Assembly: GCF_003054195.1 (NCBI RefSeq)
Contig: NZ_QBKP01000003.1
Span: 186,001 to 250,000, forward strand
Reading direction: 5' to 3'
Length of the DNA: 64,000 nt
From: Gemmobacter caeni
GTDB taxonomy: Bacteria; Pseudomonadota; Alphaproteobacteria; Rhodobacterales; Rhodobacteraceae
Under the pieces are notes generated by a model, which was given only the letters and a program-made list of their open reading frames with translations, was not told the DNA's origin and ran no database searches. Position numbers and translations under genes: made by a program. This document shows positions 17,551 to 26,877 of this stretch, one piece after another. Numbering within the stretch: position 1 is the stretch's first letter; each line of letters begins with the position of its first letter.

Positions 17551-18335
17551 GCGAGACCTGCCGCCAGATCGGCCAGAACATCATGGGCGGTCAGATCGGC
17601 CCGCATCGGTGTGACCGAGATATAACCGTCCAGATTGACGGCGGCATCGGTGCCCGGCGCGGTGGGGCGATGTTGGGGGCCGCCCTTGATCCAAAGGAAT
17701 TTCTTGCCGGAGGGCGAGATATGCGGATCAGCGGAAAAGCTGGTATCGCGGCGGAACCCCTGAGCGGCGGCGCGGATGCCTTTCACGGCGGCGCCCCCGA
17801 CGGGCGGGAAATTCACGTTGTAGAACAGGCGGTAATCGGCCTCGGGCTGCCAGAGCCCGGTGTCGAGGATACGGCGCACCACTGCCGCACCGTGCTGGCG
17901 TGCAGCCTGAAACGGATCATCCAGTTCGGCGGTCTGCGGCCCCATGAACTGCGACAGTGCAATGGCGGGGATGCCTTGCAGCGCCGCCTCCATCGCGCCG
18001 CCGATGGTGCCGGAATAAAGCGTGTTCTCGGCGGCATTGTTGCCCCGGTTCACGCCCGACAGCACCAGATCGGGGGCAGCCCCCTGCAACACATCATAAA
18101 GCGCGGCCAGAACGCAATCGGCAGGGCTGCCCTCGGTGGCGTAACGGCGCGGGCCAAGCTTGGCGATCAGCATGGGATGGGTATAGCTGATGCAATGGCC
18201 GACGCCGGATTGTTCGAAGGCGGGTGCCACGGTCCAGACTTCGCCCTCAGGCCCCGCGATTTCGGCGGCGATGGCGGCAAGCACCTCAAGTCCGGGGGCG
18301 TTGATACCGTCGTCGTTCGTAATCAGGATGCGCAT
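17547..18335 (-). CDS. surE: 5'/3'-nucleotidase SurE
   Basis: 262 aa metal-dependent nucleoside monophosphatase. The N-terminal [14 protein letters not shown] holds the Asp pair that binds the metal, with [22 protein letters not shown] as the second site (given here only to mark Ser/Asn ligands). First gene of surE-pcm-nlpD, the order also known upstream of rpoS in enterics; rpoS is absent here, as expected in alphaproteobacteria. Confidence 0.96.
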   Translation of the reverse strand: MRILITNDDGINAPGLEVLAAIAAEIAGPEGEVWTVAPAFEQSGVGHCISYTHPMLIAKLGPRRYATEGSPADCVLAALYDVLQGAAPDLVLSGVNRGNNAAENTLYSGTIGGAMEAALQGIPAIALSQFMGPQTAELDDPFQAARQHGAAVVRRILDTGLWQPEADYRLFYNVNFPPVGGAAVKGIRAAAQGFRRDTSFSADPHISPSGKKFLWIKGGPQHRPTAPGTDAAVNLDGYISVTPMRADLTAHDVLADLAAGLA

Positions 18336-18440
18336 TCGGAAAGCCTTTCGTTGGCATCCTGATTAGACGAGCCCGCCGCATGCGGCAAGCGCCGGGACGG
18401 GATTTCGCAGCGGGTGCCGCATGCGGGCCACGCCCGCCGC

Positions 18441-19061
18441 TCAGGCCAGTGCGAGACCGCCTTCCTCTTGCAGGAAGCGCACGACATCGGCGACGCCGCG
18501 ACCATGGCGCAGCTCGGCCATCACATAGGGCCGGGGGCCACGGGCGCGGGCGGTGTCTTCCTCCAGCAGAATGCGATCCACCCCGACATGCGGCGCTAGG
18601 TCGGTCTTGTTCACCACCAGCAGGTCCGAGCGCGTGACCCCCGGCCCGCGTTTGCGCGGAATGTCCTGCCCGGCGGCGGTGTCGATGACATAGATCGTCA
18701 GATCCGCCAGTTCAGGGCTGAAGGTCGCGGCCAGATTGTCGCCACCGGATTCGATGAGGATCAGATCGAGGTCGGGGAAATTGCGGCGCAGATCCGCCAC
18801 GGCGGCGAGGTTGATCGACGCATCCTCGCGGATCGCGGTATGGGGGCAGCCGCCGGTTTCGACGCCCCGGATGCGATCCGCTGGCAACGCCTGCGCGCGC
18901 ATCAGGTATTCGGCATCCTCGCGCGTGTAGATGTCATTGGTGATGACGGCCATGGAGCAGCGGCCGGCCAGCGCGGCGCAAAGCTTTTCCGTCAGCGTTG
19001 TCTTGCCTGCGCCCACCGGACCGCCGATCCCCACCCGCAGCGGGCCGTTCATGCTGGTCAT
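18441..19061 (-). CDS. ureG: Urease accessory GTPase UreG
   Basis: 206 aa. SIMIBI GTPase that drives nickel delivery to the urease active site. P-loop [17 protein letters not shown]; metal-binding switch [15 protein letters not shown] (Cys-Pro-His); [27 protein letters not shown]. Last gene of the operon and coupled to ureF (ATGA). Confidence 0.97.
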   Translation of the reverse strand: MTSMNGPLRVGIGGPVGAGKTTLTEKLCAALAGRCSMAVITNDIYTREDAEYLMRAQALPADRIRGVETGGCPHTAIREDASINLAAVADLRRNFPDLDLILIESGGDNLAATFSPELADLTIYVIDTAAGQDIPRKRGPGVTRSDLLVVNKTDLAPHVGVDRILLEEDTARARGPRPYVMAELRHGRGVADVVRFLQEEGGLALA

Positions 19062-19699
19062 GTTCTGAAAATCCTGATGTCCATGGTTTCGTGCCGCATT
19101 GCCGCCAGATCGGCGCCGGGGGTGAAGCCGGAAATGTCGTCCAGCGGGGTGCTGGCCAGTTCGGCGGCGAGCGTGGTGAGGCCGGGGCCGAGTTCGTGCA
19201 GCAGGCGTTGCCCCGCGCCTTGCCCCAAGGGGACGAAGCGCACGGCGGCCGACACAAGCTGCGCGGCAAGGCCATGCAGCCAGAGCGTCAGAACCTCCTG
19301 CGTTGTCACGCGAAGGGGGCGGGTCGCCAGCCCCACTGCCACCGCATAGGGCAGGCCCTCGGGCAAGACGATGCCGGTCATCGCCCGATGGGCGCGGGCG
19401 AAGGCGGCGCCCTGTTCCAGCATCTCGGTCTCGCGTTCCGAGGAGGGGGCGAAGGCCAGCGCCAGATCGGTCAGCATCTGCGGGTCATCGCCCGCGCGGG
19501 CCCGCGCCAGTAGGATACCGTCGGTCCGGCCGCTGCCATGGTGCAGCACGGCCCGCACCCAAGCGTGCAGCGCCCCGGCGCTGGTCAGCCCGCCCTCGGC
19601 AATCGCCCATTCCAGCCCCTGCGAATAGGCAAAAGCGCCGATCGGAAAGGCGGGCGACAGCCATTGCACCAGATACAGCCGGTCGGTCGCCTCAGCCAT
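19058..19699 (-). CDS. ureF: Urease accessory protein UreF
   Basis: 213 aa from the ATG at 19699 ([16 protein letters not shown]); an ATG six bases upstream is equally possible, while the longer frame upstream only reads through the His tail of ureE. UreF joins UreD and UreG in the activation complex. [17 protein letters not shown] is the family start. It overlaps ureE by 8 bases and ureG by 4. Confidence 0.94.
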   Translation of the reverse strand: MAEATDRLYLVQWLSPAFPIGAFAYSQGLEWAIAEGGLTSAGALHAWVRAVLHHGSGRTDGILLARARAGDDPQMLTDLALAFAPSSERETEMLEQGAAFARAHRAMTGIVLPEGLPYAVAVGLATRPLRVTTQEVLTLWLHGLAAQLVSAAVRFVPLGQGAGQRLLHELGPGLTTLAAELASTPLDDISGFTPGADLAAMRHETMDIRIFRT

Positions 19700-20201
19700 G
19701 GACATGGAACTTGCCGTCGCCATGGTGATGGCCGAAGTGGCCGTGATCGTGCCCCCCATGATCATGCCCCATCGTGCGGCCGTGGCCATAGGCCCCGCCT
19801 TCGGGACGGAACGGCGCGGTCGAGGGCGTCAGCTCCGCCCCCAGCCCGGTGAGCATCTTCTCCAGCACATGATCGCGGCGGATCGCCAGATGGGTGGCGC
19901 CGATCTGGCAGGGCGTATGGCGGTTGCCGATATGCCAGGCCAGACGCGGCAGATCGCCCCGCACCTCGATGATCTCCTCCGCTGCCGCGATGACGACGAT
20001 CAGCCGCCCGTCGGAAAGCTGGAATGCATCACCCTGATCGAGGCTCGTGGTCTCGGCCAGATCGACGAGGAAGGCGCCGCCATCCTCCGCCACCAGCCGC
20101 TTGCGTCGCAGAAACCGTGCGTCATAGCTCAGCACGACGCGGCTGTCGGCCTTCAGCCACTGGCCGCTGCGAAGAATGCCCTGAGCCACGGGGATATTCA
20201 T
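19692..20201 (-). CDS. ureE: Urease nickel metallochaperone UreE
   Basis: 169 aa. Delivers nickel to the urease maturation complex. The N-terminal domain contains VVLSYDARFLRRKRL; the metal-binding C-terminal domain has WHIGNRHTPCQI and DHVLEKMLTGLG. From about residue 138 the tail is very His-rich (GHDHGGHDHGHFGHHHG), a nickel store found in many UreE proteins but not essential in all. 60 bases separate it from ureC. Confidence 0.96.
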   Translation of the reverse strand: MNIPVAQGILRSGQWLKADSRVVLSYDARFLRRKRLVAEDGGAFLVDLAETTSLDQGDAFQLSDGRLIVVIAAAEEIIEVRGDLPRLAWHIGNRHTPCQIGATHLAIRRDHVLEKMLTGLGAELTPSTAPFRPEGGAYGHGRTMGHDHGGHDHGHFGHHHGDGKFHVHG

Positions 20202-20261
20202 GGTCTTTCAACCTTTTGTTGTCTGAGTGAGGGGGAGGGGGCGCCGATGCCGGATCACGGA

Positions 20262-21968
<1,707 letters not shown>

Positions 21969-22274
21969 TCACAGATCTCCCATGACCTTCTGGTTGAAGC
22001 CGTACACCCGGCGCGTACCGCCAAAGGGCACCAGCCGAACCTCGCGGCTTTGCCCCGGTTCAAATCGCACTGCAGTGCCCGCCGCGATGTCCAGCCGCAT
22101 GCCGCGTGCTGCCGCCCGGTCGAAGCTGAGGCCGGGGTTGGTTTCCGCGAAATGGTAATGGCTGCCGACCTGCACGGGCCGGTCGCCGGTATTAGCGACC
22201 ATCAGGGTCAGGCTTTCGGCGCCCTCGTTCAGGATGATGCTGCCGTCGGCTGGAAAAATCTCTCCGGGGATCAT
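21969..22274 (-). CDS. ureB: Urease beta subunit
   Basis: 101 aa from the ATG at 22274 ([13 protein letters not shown]), the usual start; the frame is open 7 codons further upstream. Conserved [19 protein letters not shown] and [12 protein letters not shown] are present. Forms the (ABC)3 enzyme with UreA and UreC. Confidence 0.97.
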   Translation of the reverse strand: MIPGEIFPADGSIILNEGAESLTLMVANTGDRPVQVGSHYHFAETNPGLSFDRAAARGMRLDIAAGTAVRFEPGQSREVRLVPFGGTRRVYGFNQKVMGDL

Positions 22275-22278
22275 GGGC

Positions 22279-22857
22279 TTACCCCGCGATGGCAAGCGCG
22301 AGGCCTGCCACGGCCGTCACGCCGCCGAGGCCGCGCACCACCGTTGCCCGGGACAGCCGGATCAACCCGAGGCCCAGCCCGACCCCGGCCAGATGGAGCG
22401 CGATGGTCGCCAGCGCGAAGCCCGCCGCATAAAGCGCCAGTCCAGCTGCGGGGCCTTCCGCGCCATGGGCATGGCCGTGGAACAGGCCGAACAATGCCAC
22501 CGCCGCCATTGCATGCGCGAGGGCTGGGCGCAGTGCCAGTGCTGCGGCGGCACCCAGCGCAACGATGGAGGCAAGGATCATCGGCTCCACCCCTGGCAGC
22601 GGCAGGCCAGCCGCCCCGGCGAGGCCGCCGACAAGCATGGCCGTGACGAAGGCCAGTGGCAGCATCAGCATGGCCCGCCCGCCCATCAGTGCCGCCCAAA
22701 GGCCGACGGCAACCATCGCCAGAACGTGATCGGCCCCTCCGAGTGGATGCCCGATCCCGGCGGCGAAGACGTCACCGCCGATATGGCCGGGATGCGCCAG
22801 CGCCATGCCGGGCAGGAACAGCGGGAACAGGCTTGCGGACAGAAGAATGCGGTTCAT
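22279..22857 (-). CDS. ureJ: HupE/UreJ-family membrane protein, likely nickel permease
   Basis: 192 aa from the ATG at 22857. A signal-like first helix, [21 protein letters not shown], is followed by HPGH and the family motif [18 protein letters not shown] (HPxxGxDH), a nickel-binding membrane helix in HupE/UreJ. About six hydrophobic segments follow, with a second His cluster FHGHAHG. Located between ureA and ureB, 4 bases from ureB, so it is an operon member and probably supplies nickel. Confidence 0.88.
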   Translation of the reverse strand: MNRILLSASLFPLFLPGMALAHPGHIGGDVFAAGIGHPLGGADHVLAMVAVGLWAALMGGRAMLMLPLAFVTAMLVGGLAGAAGLPLPGVEPMILASIVALGAAAALALRPALAHAMAAVALFGLFHGHAHGAEGPAAGLALYAAGFALATIALHLAGVGLGLGLIRLSRATVVRGLGGVTAVAGLALAIAG

Positions 22858-22880
22858 GGGCGGCCTCTCAGAGTAGCGGA

Positions 22881-23183
22881 TCAGCGGATCGGGTGATGGA
22901 CGGTGACGAGCTTCGTGCCGTCGGGGAAGGTGGCCTCGACCTGCACGGAATGGATCATTTCGGGCACGCCCATCATGCATTGCTCTGCGGTGATGACATG
23001 GGCGCCCGCCTCCATCAGATCGGCGACGCTGCGCCCGTCACGGGCGCCCTCGACCACGAAATCGGTGATCAGGGCGATGGCTTCGGGATGGTTGAGCTTC
23101 ACGCCGCGCGCCAGCCGGTTGCGCGCGACCATGGCGGCAAGGCTGACCAGCAGCTTTTCGCGTTCGCGCGGGGTCAGGTTCAT
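22881..23183 (-). CDS. ureA: Urease gamma subunit
   Basis: 100 aa, the exact usual length. [34 protein letters not shown] and the C-terminal [11 protein letters not shown] are diagnostic. It overlaps ureD by four bases (ATGA). Confidence 0.97.
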   Translation of the reverse strand: MNLTPREREKLLVSLAAMVARNRLARGVKLNHPEAIALITDFVVEGARDGRSVADLMEAGAHVITAEQCMMGVPEMIHSVQVEATFPDGTKLVTVHHPIR

Positions 23184-24043
23184 GCGATATCTCCATTCAT
23201 CTGCCAGACCCGCGGCAGCGGGCCGGGGCGAAGTGCGCGGATTGCCCTTGCGAGCTGTCGTTTCAGTGGCCAGCCGTCGCGCGCCCTGAGACGCGCGATG
23301 CAACGGCCGTTCCAGCCGGAAGCGGCGGCCTCGACACCCGGTTCGCACAATTCGGCGCGCAGGCGGGGCAGGGCAGCCTCTGCCCCCGGCGCAATCAGCG
23401 CCAGCACGGCGAAGGCGCGCGCATCGCCCAGCAAGGCGGGCGTAGCGGCTTCGGCCAGAACCCGGCTGTCGATCCGCGTTGTTTCGGCCCAGACCGGACG
23501 ACCATCGCGGAGAATGCGGCGGCGATCTGTCAGTTGCGCATGAAGCGGAGCCTCGCCCATGGCGTGCCGCCCTAGAATGACCGACTCCGCCAGAAGAAGT
23601 CGGGCGCTTCCCGTCAGATGCACTGTAGTTTCTCGTTGCAACATGCTGTGTTCGAACAGGATTGTCTCTTGCGGCAGCCAGGCCAGTTCAGCATCGCTGT
23701 CCAGTCGGGCGCAGATCCGGACTGTGGCTGCTGTGCCACCGCTGGCATAGGCACGCTCGGCCGTTTGCGTGGTGGCGCAGAGCGATACCCCGGCGCCCAG
23801 ATTCAGATCGAAGCCAAGGCGGTCACCGCCCGTCAGTCCGCCGGATGTATTCAGAAAAACAGCCTCGGGGACCGGGCCAGCAACATGGGGCAGCATGATC
23901 TTGGCCGAGCCACGCTGCCGCAAGAGCCCGAGTCGCGGATGCCCGTCCCGGCATGCGAAGGACAGCGCAGCCTCGCCTTGGCTCCGCTGCATGCGGATTT
24001 TCTGAAAACCCCCATCGGCCATCCTGCCCGGTACCCTCCCCAT
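23180..24043 (-). CDS. ureD: Urease accessory protein UreD (UreH)
   Basis: 287 aa from the ATG at 24043; an ATG at 24022 is an alternative and neither has a clear RBS advantage. UreD scaffolds the UreDFG maturation complex on apo-urease. Marks are [42 protein letters not shown] and the C-terminal RVWQMN. First gene of the eight-gene urease operon. Confidence 0.94.
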   Translation of the reverse strand: MGRVPGRMADGGFQKIRMQRSQGEAALSFACRDGHPRLGLLRQRGSAKIMLPHVAGPVPEAVFLNTSGGLTGGDRLGFDLNLGAGVSLCATTQTAERAYASGGTAATVRICARLDSDAELAWLPQETILFEHSMLQRETTVHLTGSARLLLAESVILGRHAMGEAPLHAQLTDRRRILRDGRPVWAETTRIDSRVLAEAATPALLGDARAFAVLALIAPGAEAALPRLRAELCEPGVEAAASGWNGRCIARLRARDGWPLKRQLARAIRALRPGPLPRVWQMNGDIA

Positions 24044-24189
24044 ACCCCTGTCGGCTACTGGTTGACTGTGCAGCCCGACGTCTCATCGTTTGCCCGCGAG
24101 CAGGCGAGGGCAACGGGGCGGGGGCATGGAGGTGAATGGCTTCGCGGCAAGGGGCGACAATTGCCCGCTGTCCGGGCGAAGTGATCATT

Positions 24190-24207
24190 TATTAAGCAGT
24201 ATTAAGC
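24190..24207. repeat. Two direct 8-bp repeats in front of ureD and tRNA-Thr
   Basis: TATTAAGC occurs twice separated by AG, giving a 10-base period (one helical turn). It lies between the divergent ureD and tRNA-Thr genes, in an AT-rich pocket. Possibly a regulator site for the urease operon; no regulator can be named. Confidence 0.4.
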
Positions 24208-24221
24208 TGCCCAGTCCGCCA

Positions 24222-24250
24222 TTGCGCAGCCCGGGCCGAATTGCTAAATG
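24222..24250 (+). promoter_or_regulatory. Sigma-70 type promoter for tRNA-Thr
   Basis: TTGCGC, 17-base spacer, TAAATG, with the tRNA starting 11 bases after the -10 box. Confidence 0.6.
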
Positions 24251-24260
24251 CCGGTGCAAG

Positions 24261-24336
24261 GCCCCTATAGCTCAGCTGGTAGAGCAGCAGTTTTGTAAAC
24301 TGACGGTCGGCGGTTCGAGTCCGTCTGGGGGCACCA
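24261..24336 (+). tRNA. tRNA-Thr (anticodon TGT)
   Basis: 76 bases with CCA encoded. Acceptor GCCCCTA pairs with TGGGGGC; the D arm is GCTC/GAGC; the anticodon loop TTTGTAA carries TGT; the T arm is GGCGG-TTCGAGT-CCGTC. One weak pair occurs at the top of the anticodon stem. Confidence 0.95.
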
Positions 24337-24374
24337 TTTCCTTGCATCCATACCGGACTGTCGGGCCTGTGCCG

Positions 24375-24896
24375 TTACGCGGTCAGCTCGCGTACCCGTC
24401 GGGACAGCCATTCCAGATCAGGGTCGGCGATGCCGAGATCGGCGAGGTGGCTTGCGGTGTTCCACAGGTATTCGCGGTTGGGGCCGCGGCCGCCATGGGC
24501 ATGAGCGATGATGCGGGCCTGCTCTTCCAGCGCCAGCCCGCCGCAGTACTGCACATGGTCGGGGTCGATCACATAGGCGAGGCAGTCGAAACGGTCGGCT
24601 CCGCTTTCAACCGGCACATGGGTTTCCAGATAGGCCGAGGAAATCAGCTCGCGTTCGCGCAGCGCGGCCAGCGTCTCGGCTTCCGCGCCCGCCGCCACGC
24701 GGAAGGCGACACCGGTGCAGGCGGCGCCCTCGGCCCGGTCAAGCGCGAGAACCAGCCCCGGCTCGTCTTCGGTACCGCGATGATGGATCGACCTCATGCA
24801 GAAGCTGCGATGCCAGCCCTCAGCGCGTGCAATGCGCTGCTCGGCCACCGGAAAACCCGGGTGCCAGATCAACGAACCGTAACCGAATACCCACAT
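24375..24896 (-). CDS. Gamma-glutamylcyclotransferase, ChaC-like
   Basis: 173 aa from the ATG at 24896, which follows GGAGAG. ChaC-type enzymes cleave glutathione (or gamma-glutamyl dipeptides) to 5-oxoproline. The substrate-binding start WVFGYGSLIWHPGF is diagnostic; the catalytic Glu is likely in SSAYLETHVPV. C-terminal NREYLWNTASHLADLG is typical of the bacterial group. Stands alone, divergent from the DUF2125 gene. Confidence 0.9.
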   Translation of the reverse strand: MWVFGYGSLIWHPGFPVAEQRIARAEGWHRSFCMRSIHHRGTEDEPGLVLALDRAEGAACTGVAFRVAAGAEAETLAALRERELISSAYLETHVPVESGADRFDCLAYVIDPDHVQYCGGLALEEQARIIAHAHGGRGPNREYLWNTASHLADLGIADPDLEWLSRRVRELTA

Positions 24897-24957
24897 CTCT
24901 GGCTCTCCTTCCGCAGTCTGGTGTAGACGGAGGGACAGGCAAGGGAAAGGGGCGGCC

Positions 24958-25953
24958 ATGCGGGTGTTGATCTGGATCGTTCTTGCGGCGGGGCTGCTGT
25001 ATGGCGGCTACTGGTTCGTCGGCGCGCGTGCGGCAGAGCGCGGGGCCGAAGCGGCACTGGCGCAGATGCAGGCGCGGGGCTGGCAGGTGCAGCAAAAGGG
25101 CGTGTCGATTGCGGGCTTTCCCAGCCGGTTTGACCTGACCGTCACGGAACCGGACCTGTTCGACCCCGTGCGCGGCATCGGCTGGCAGGCACCGTTTGCG
25201 CAGGTCTATTCGCTCAGCTACAGCCCGTGGAAGCTGATTGCGGCGCTGCCCGAGGATCAGGTGCTCACTCTGCCCGGGCAGAAGGTCACCATCGGCTCAA
25301 CGCGGATGCGGGCCTCCCTGTTCATGAAACCGTCCGGCGATCTGCCGCTGGACCGGCTGGATGCCGTGACCGAGGGCATCAGCCTGCGGTCGGATGCCGG
25401 TTGGGCGATGGCCCTGGGATCAGCTAACCTTTCTGTCATCGCGGGCGAGGGCGATCAGGTGCAACTGGCGCTGCGCGGGCTGGAAATCGTGCCGGATCAG
25501 GCGGTGACCTCGGCGTTAACCGGGACTGATCTGCCGGGGCAGATTGCGCGGGTGGATCTGCTGGCTGATGTGCAGCTTGCCGCGCCGATCCTGCTGCGCA
25601 ATCCGGCGCCGCCCGTGGTGCGCAAGGTCAATCTGACCGAGGCCAATCTGGTCTGGGGGCCGGTCAGTGCCAAAGCCGCGGGCGAACTGGTCGCCGATCC
25701 GCAAGGGCAGGCCGAGGGGCTGATCACCGTGACGGTGGACAACTGGCAAACCGGGCTGGCGGCGGCGGAGGCGGCGGGACTGGTGCCCGAGCGGTTCCGG
25801 GTCGCGCTGCGGTCCATGCTGTCGAGCCTGGCCGATCAGGGAGGCGATGCCAACCGGCTGAGCCTGCCGCTGGCCATGCAATCGGGGCGGATGATGCTTG
25901 GCCCGCTGCCGCTGGGACCTGCGCCGATGCTAGGGCAAGGTCAGCCGGGCTGA
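24958..25953 (+). CDS. DUF2125 domain protein, membrane-anchored
   Basis: 331 aa. One N-terminal helix (VLIWIVLAAGLLYGGYWFVG) anchors a periplasmic region that begins ARAAERGAEAALAQMQARGW and contains SIAGFPSRFDLTVTEPDL, the usual DUF2125 signature. Function is unknown; proteins of this fold resemble envelope lipid-handling or AsmA-like proteins only distantly. The last 24 bases overlap the converging M23 peptidase gene. Confidence 0.85.
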   Translation: MRVLIWIVLAAGLLYGGYWFVGARAAERGAEAALAQMQARGWQVQQKGVSIAGFPSRFDLTVTEPDLFDPVRGIGWQAPFAQVYSLSYSPWKLIAALPEDQVLTLPGQKVTIGSTRMRASLFMKPSGDLPLDRLDAVTEGISLRSDAGWAMALGSANLSVIAGEGDQVQLALRGLEIVPDQAVTSALTGTDLPGQIARVDLLADVQLAAPILLRNPAPPVVRKVNLTEANLVWGPVSAKAAGELVADPQGQAEGLITVTVDNWQTGLAAAEAAGLVPERFRVALRSMLSSLADQGGDANRLSLPLAMQSGRMMLGPLPLGPAPMLGQGQPG

Positions 25954-26877
25954 GATGCGGGCGATCTGTCGCCCGTCGCGCTGCAGGCTGGCGATCCCGT
26001 CATAGTTCCCGGCGGGCCAGCCTGCCCCGCGCAATTTGCGGCCAATGGCGCGCATCGCGCGGGCCTGCGTGCGGTCAAGCGCCACATCCTGCGCCGCGAT
26101 TTCGCCCTCGGGTCCGGTCAGCACCAGATGCAGCCTGTCGCCCGCCCGCGTGCCAAAAAGATTGGCCCAGAACACCAGAGCAGGGGCCTGCACATCGGGC
26201 GAGGTCACGGTGCCCGCGTTGATCATCGCGTAATCGGGTATCGCTGTGGCAAAGCCCGCCGCGACAAAGCCTCCGGGCTGATAGGCGATGTCGTCGCGCC
26301 AAAGATCGGCCTGCGTGGCGCCACAGGTGCTCAGATCCGACGTGGCGAATGGGTCGATGACGGCGCCGGCATGGCGCACCGACAGATGCAGATGCGGAAA
26401 TTCGGTATAGCCCGACAGGCCGACCAGCCCGAGCATATGGCCTTCCGCCACGCGGTCACCACTGCGCACGCGGACGGAACCCTGACGCATGTGGCAATAC
26501 TGCGTCTCCCAGCCGTCGCCATGGTCGATCACCAGCCCGTTGCCGCAGTCGCGTCCTTCGAGCGGAGGGGCCGCGGGATCATTTGCGCGGATATCCGGCA
26601 TGCCATCGCGCACGCCCTTCACCATACCGGCGGCGGCGGCGCGCACGGTGACACCTGCCTGCATCGCGGCATCGTCGGGCAGGGCGAAATCGGTGCCCTT
26701 GTGCCCGTCATAGGCGAGGGAGCCGCAAGTAAAATCCCGTGCGCCGGGGCCAGGGTCACGATCAGTATATTGCTGGATGAAACAGGTTTCACCCAGGGTG
26801 CAGTCAATGGGCTGCACAAGTTCGAAAGCCCCCGCCGAAGCGGGGGCCAGCAGCAGCGCCACAAGCGCGGCCTTCAT
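25930..26877 (-). CDS. Secreted M23 metallopeptidase with intact zinc site
   Basis: 315 aa. Signal peptide MKAALVALLLAPASAGA, cleaved before FEL. Zinc ligands are present: GHKGTDFALP (His, Asp) and FPHLHLSVR (HxH), with QYCHMRQG as the YxH-like position, so it should be an active peptidoglycan endopeptidase, unlike the NlpD-like protein at 16 kb. Six Cys suggest disulfides in the periplasm. It overlaps clpA by four bases (ATGA), an unusual partner. Confidence 0.9.
   Translation of the reverse strand: MKAALVALLLAPASAGAFELVQPIDCTLGETCFIQQYTDRDPGPGARDFTCGSLAYDGHKGTDFALPDDAAMQAGVTVRAAAAGMVKGVRDGMPDIRANDPAAPPLEGRDCGNGLVIDHGDGWETQYCHMRQGSVRVRSGDRVAEGHMLGLVGLSGYTEFPHLHLSVRHAGAVIDPFATSDLSTCGATQADLWRDDIAYQPGGFVAAGFATAIPDYAMINAGTVTSPDVQAPALVFWANLFGTRAGDRLHLVLTGPEGEIAAQDVALDRTQARAMRAIGRKLRGAGWPAGNYDGIASLQRDGRQIARISARLTLP

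Noticed and set aside
24090-24926. A 278-codon plus-strand frame across tRNA-Thr
   Set aside because: It reads through a tRNA and is antisense to the ChaC-like gene.
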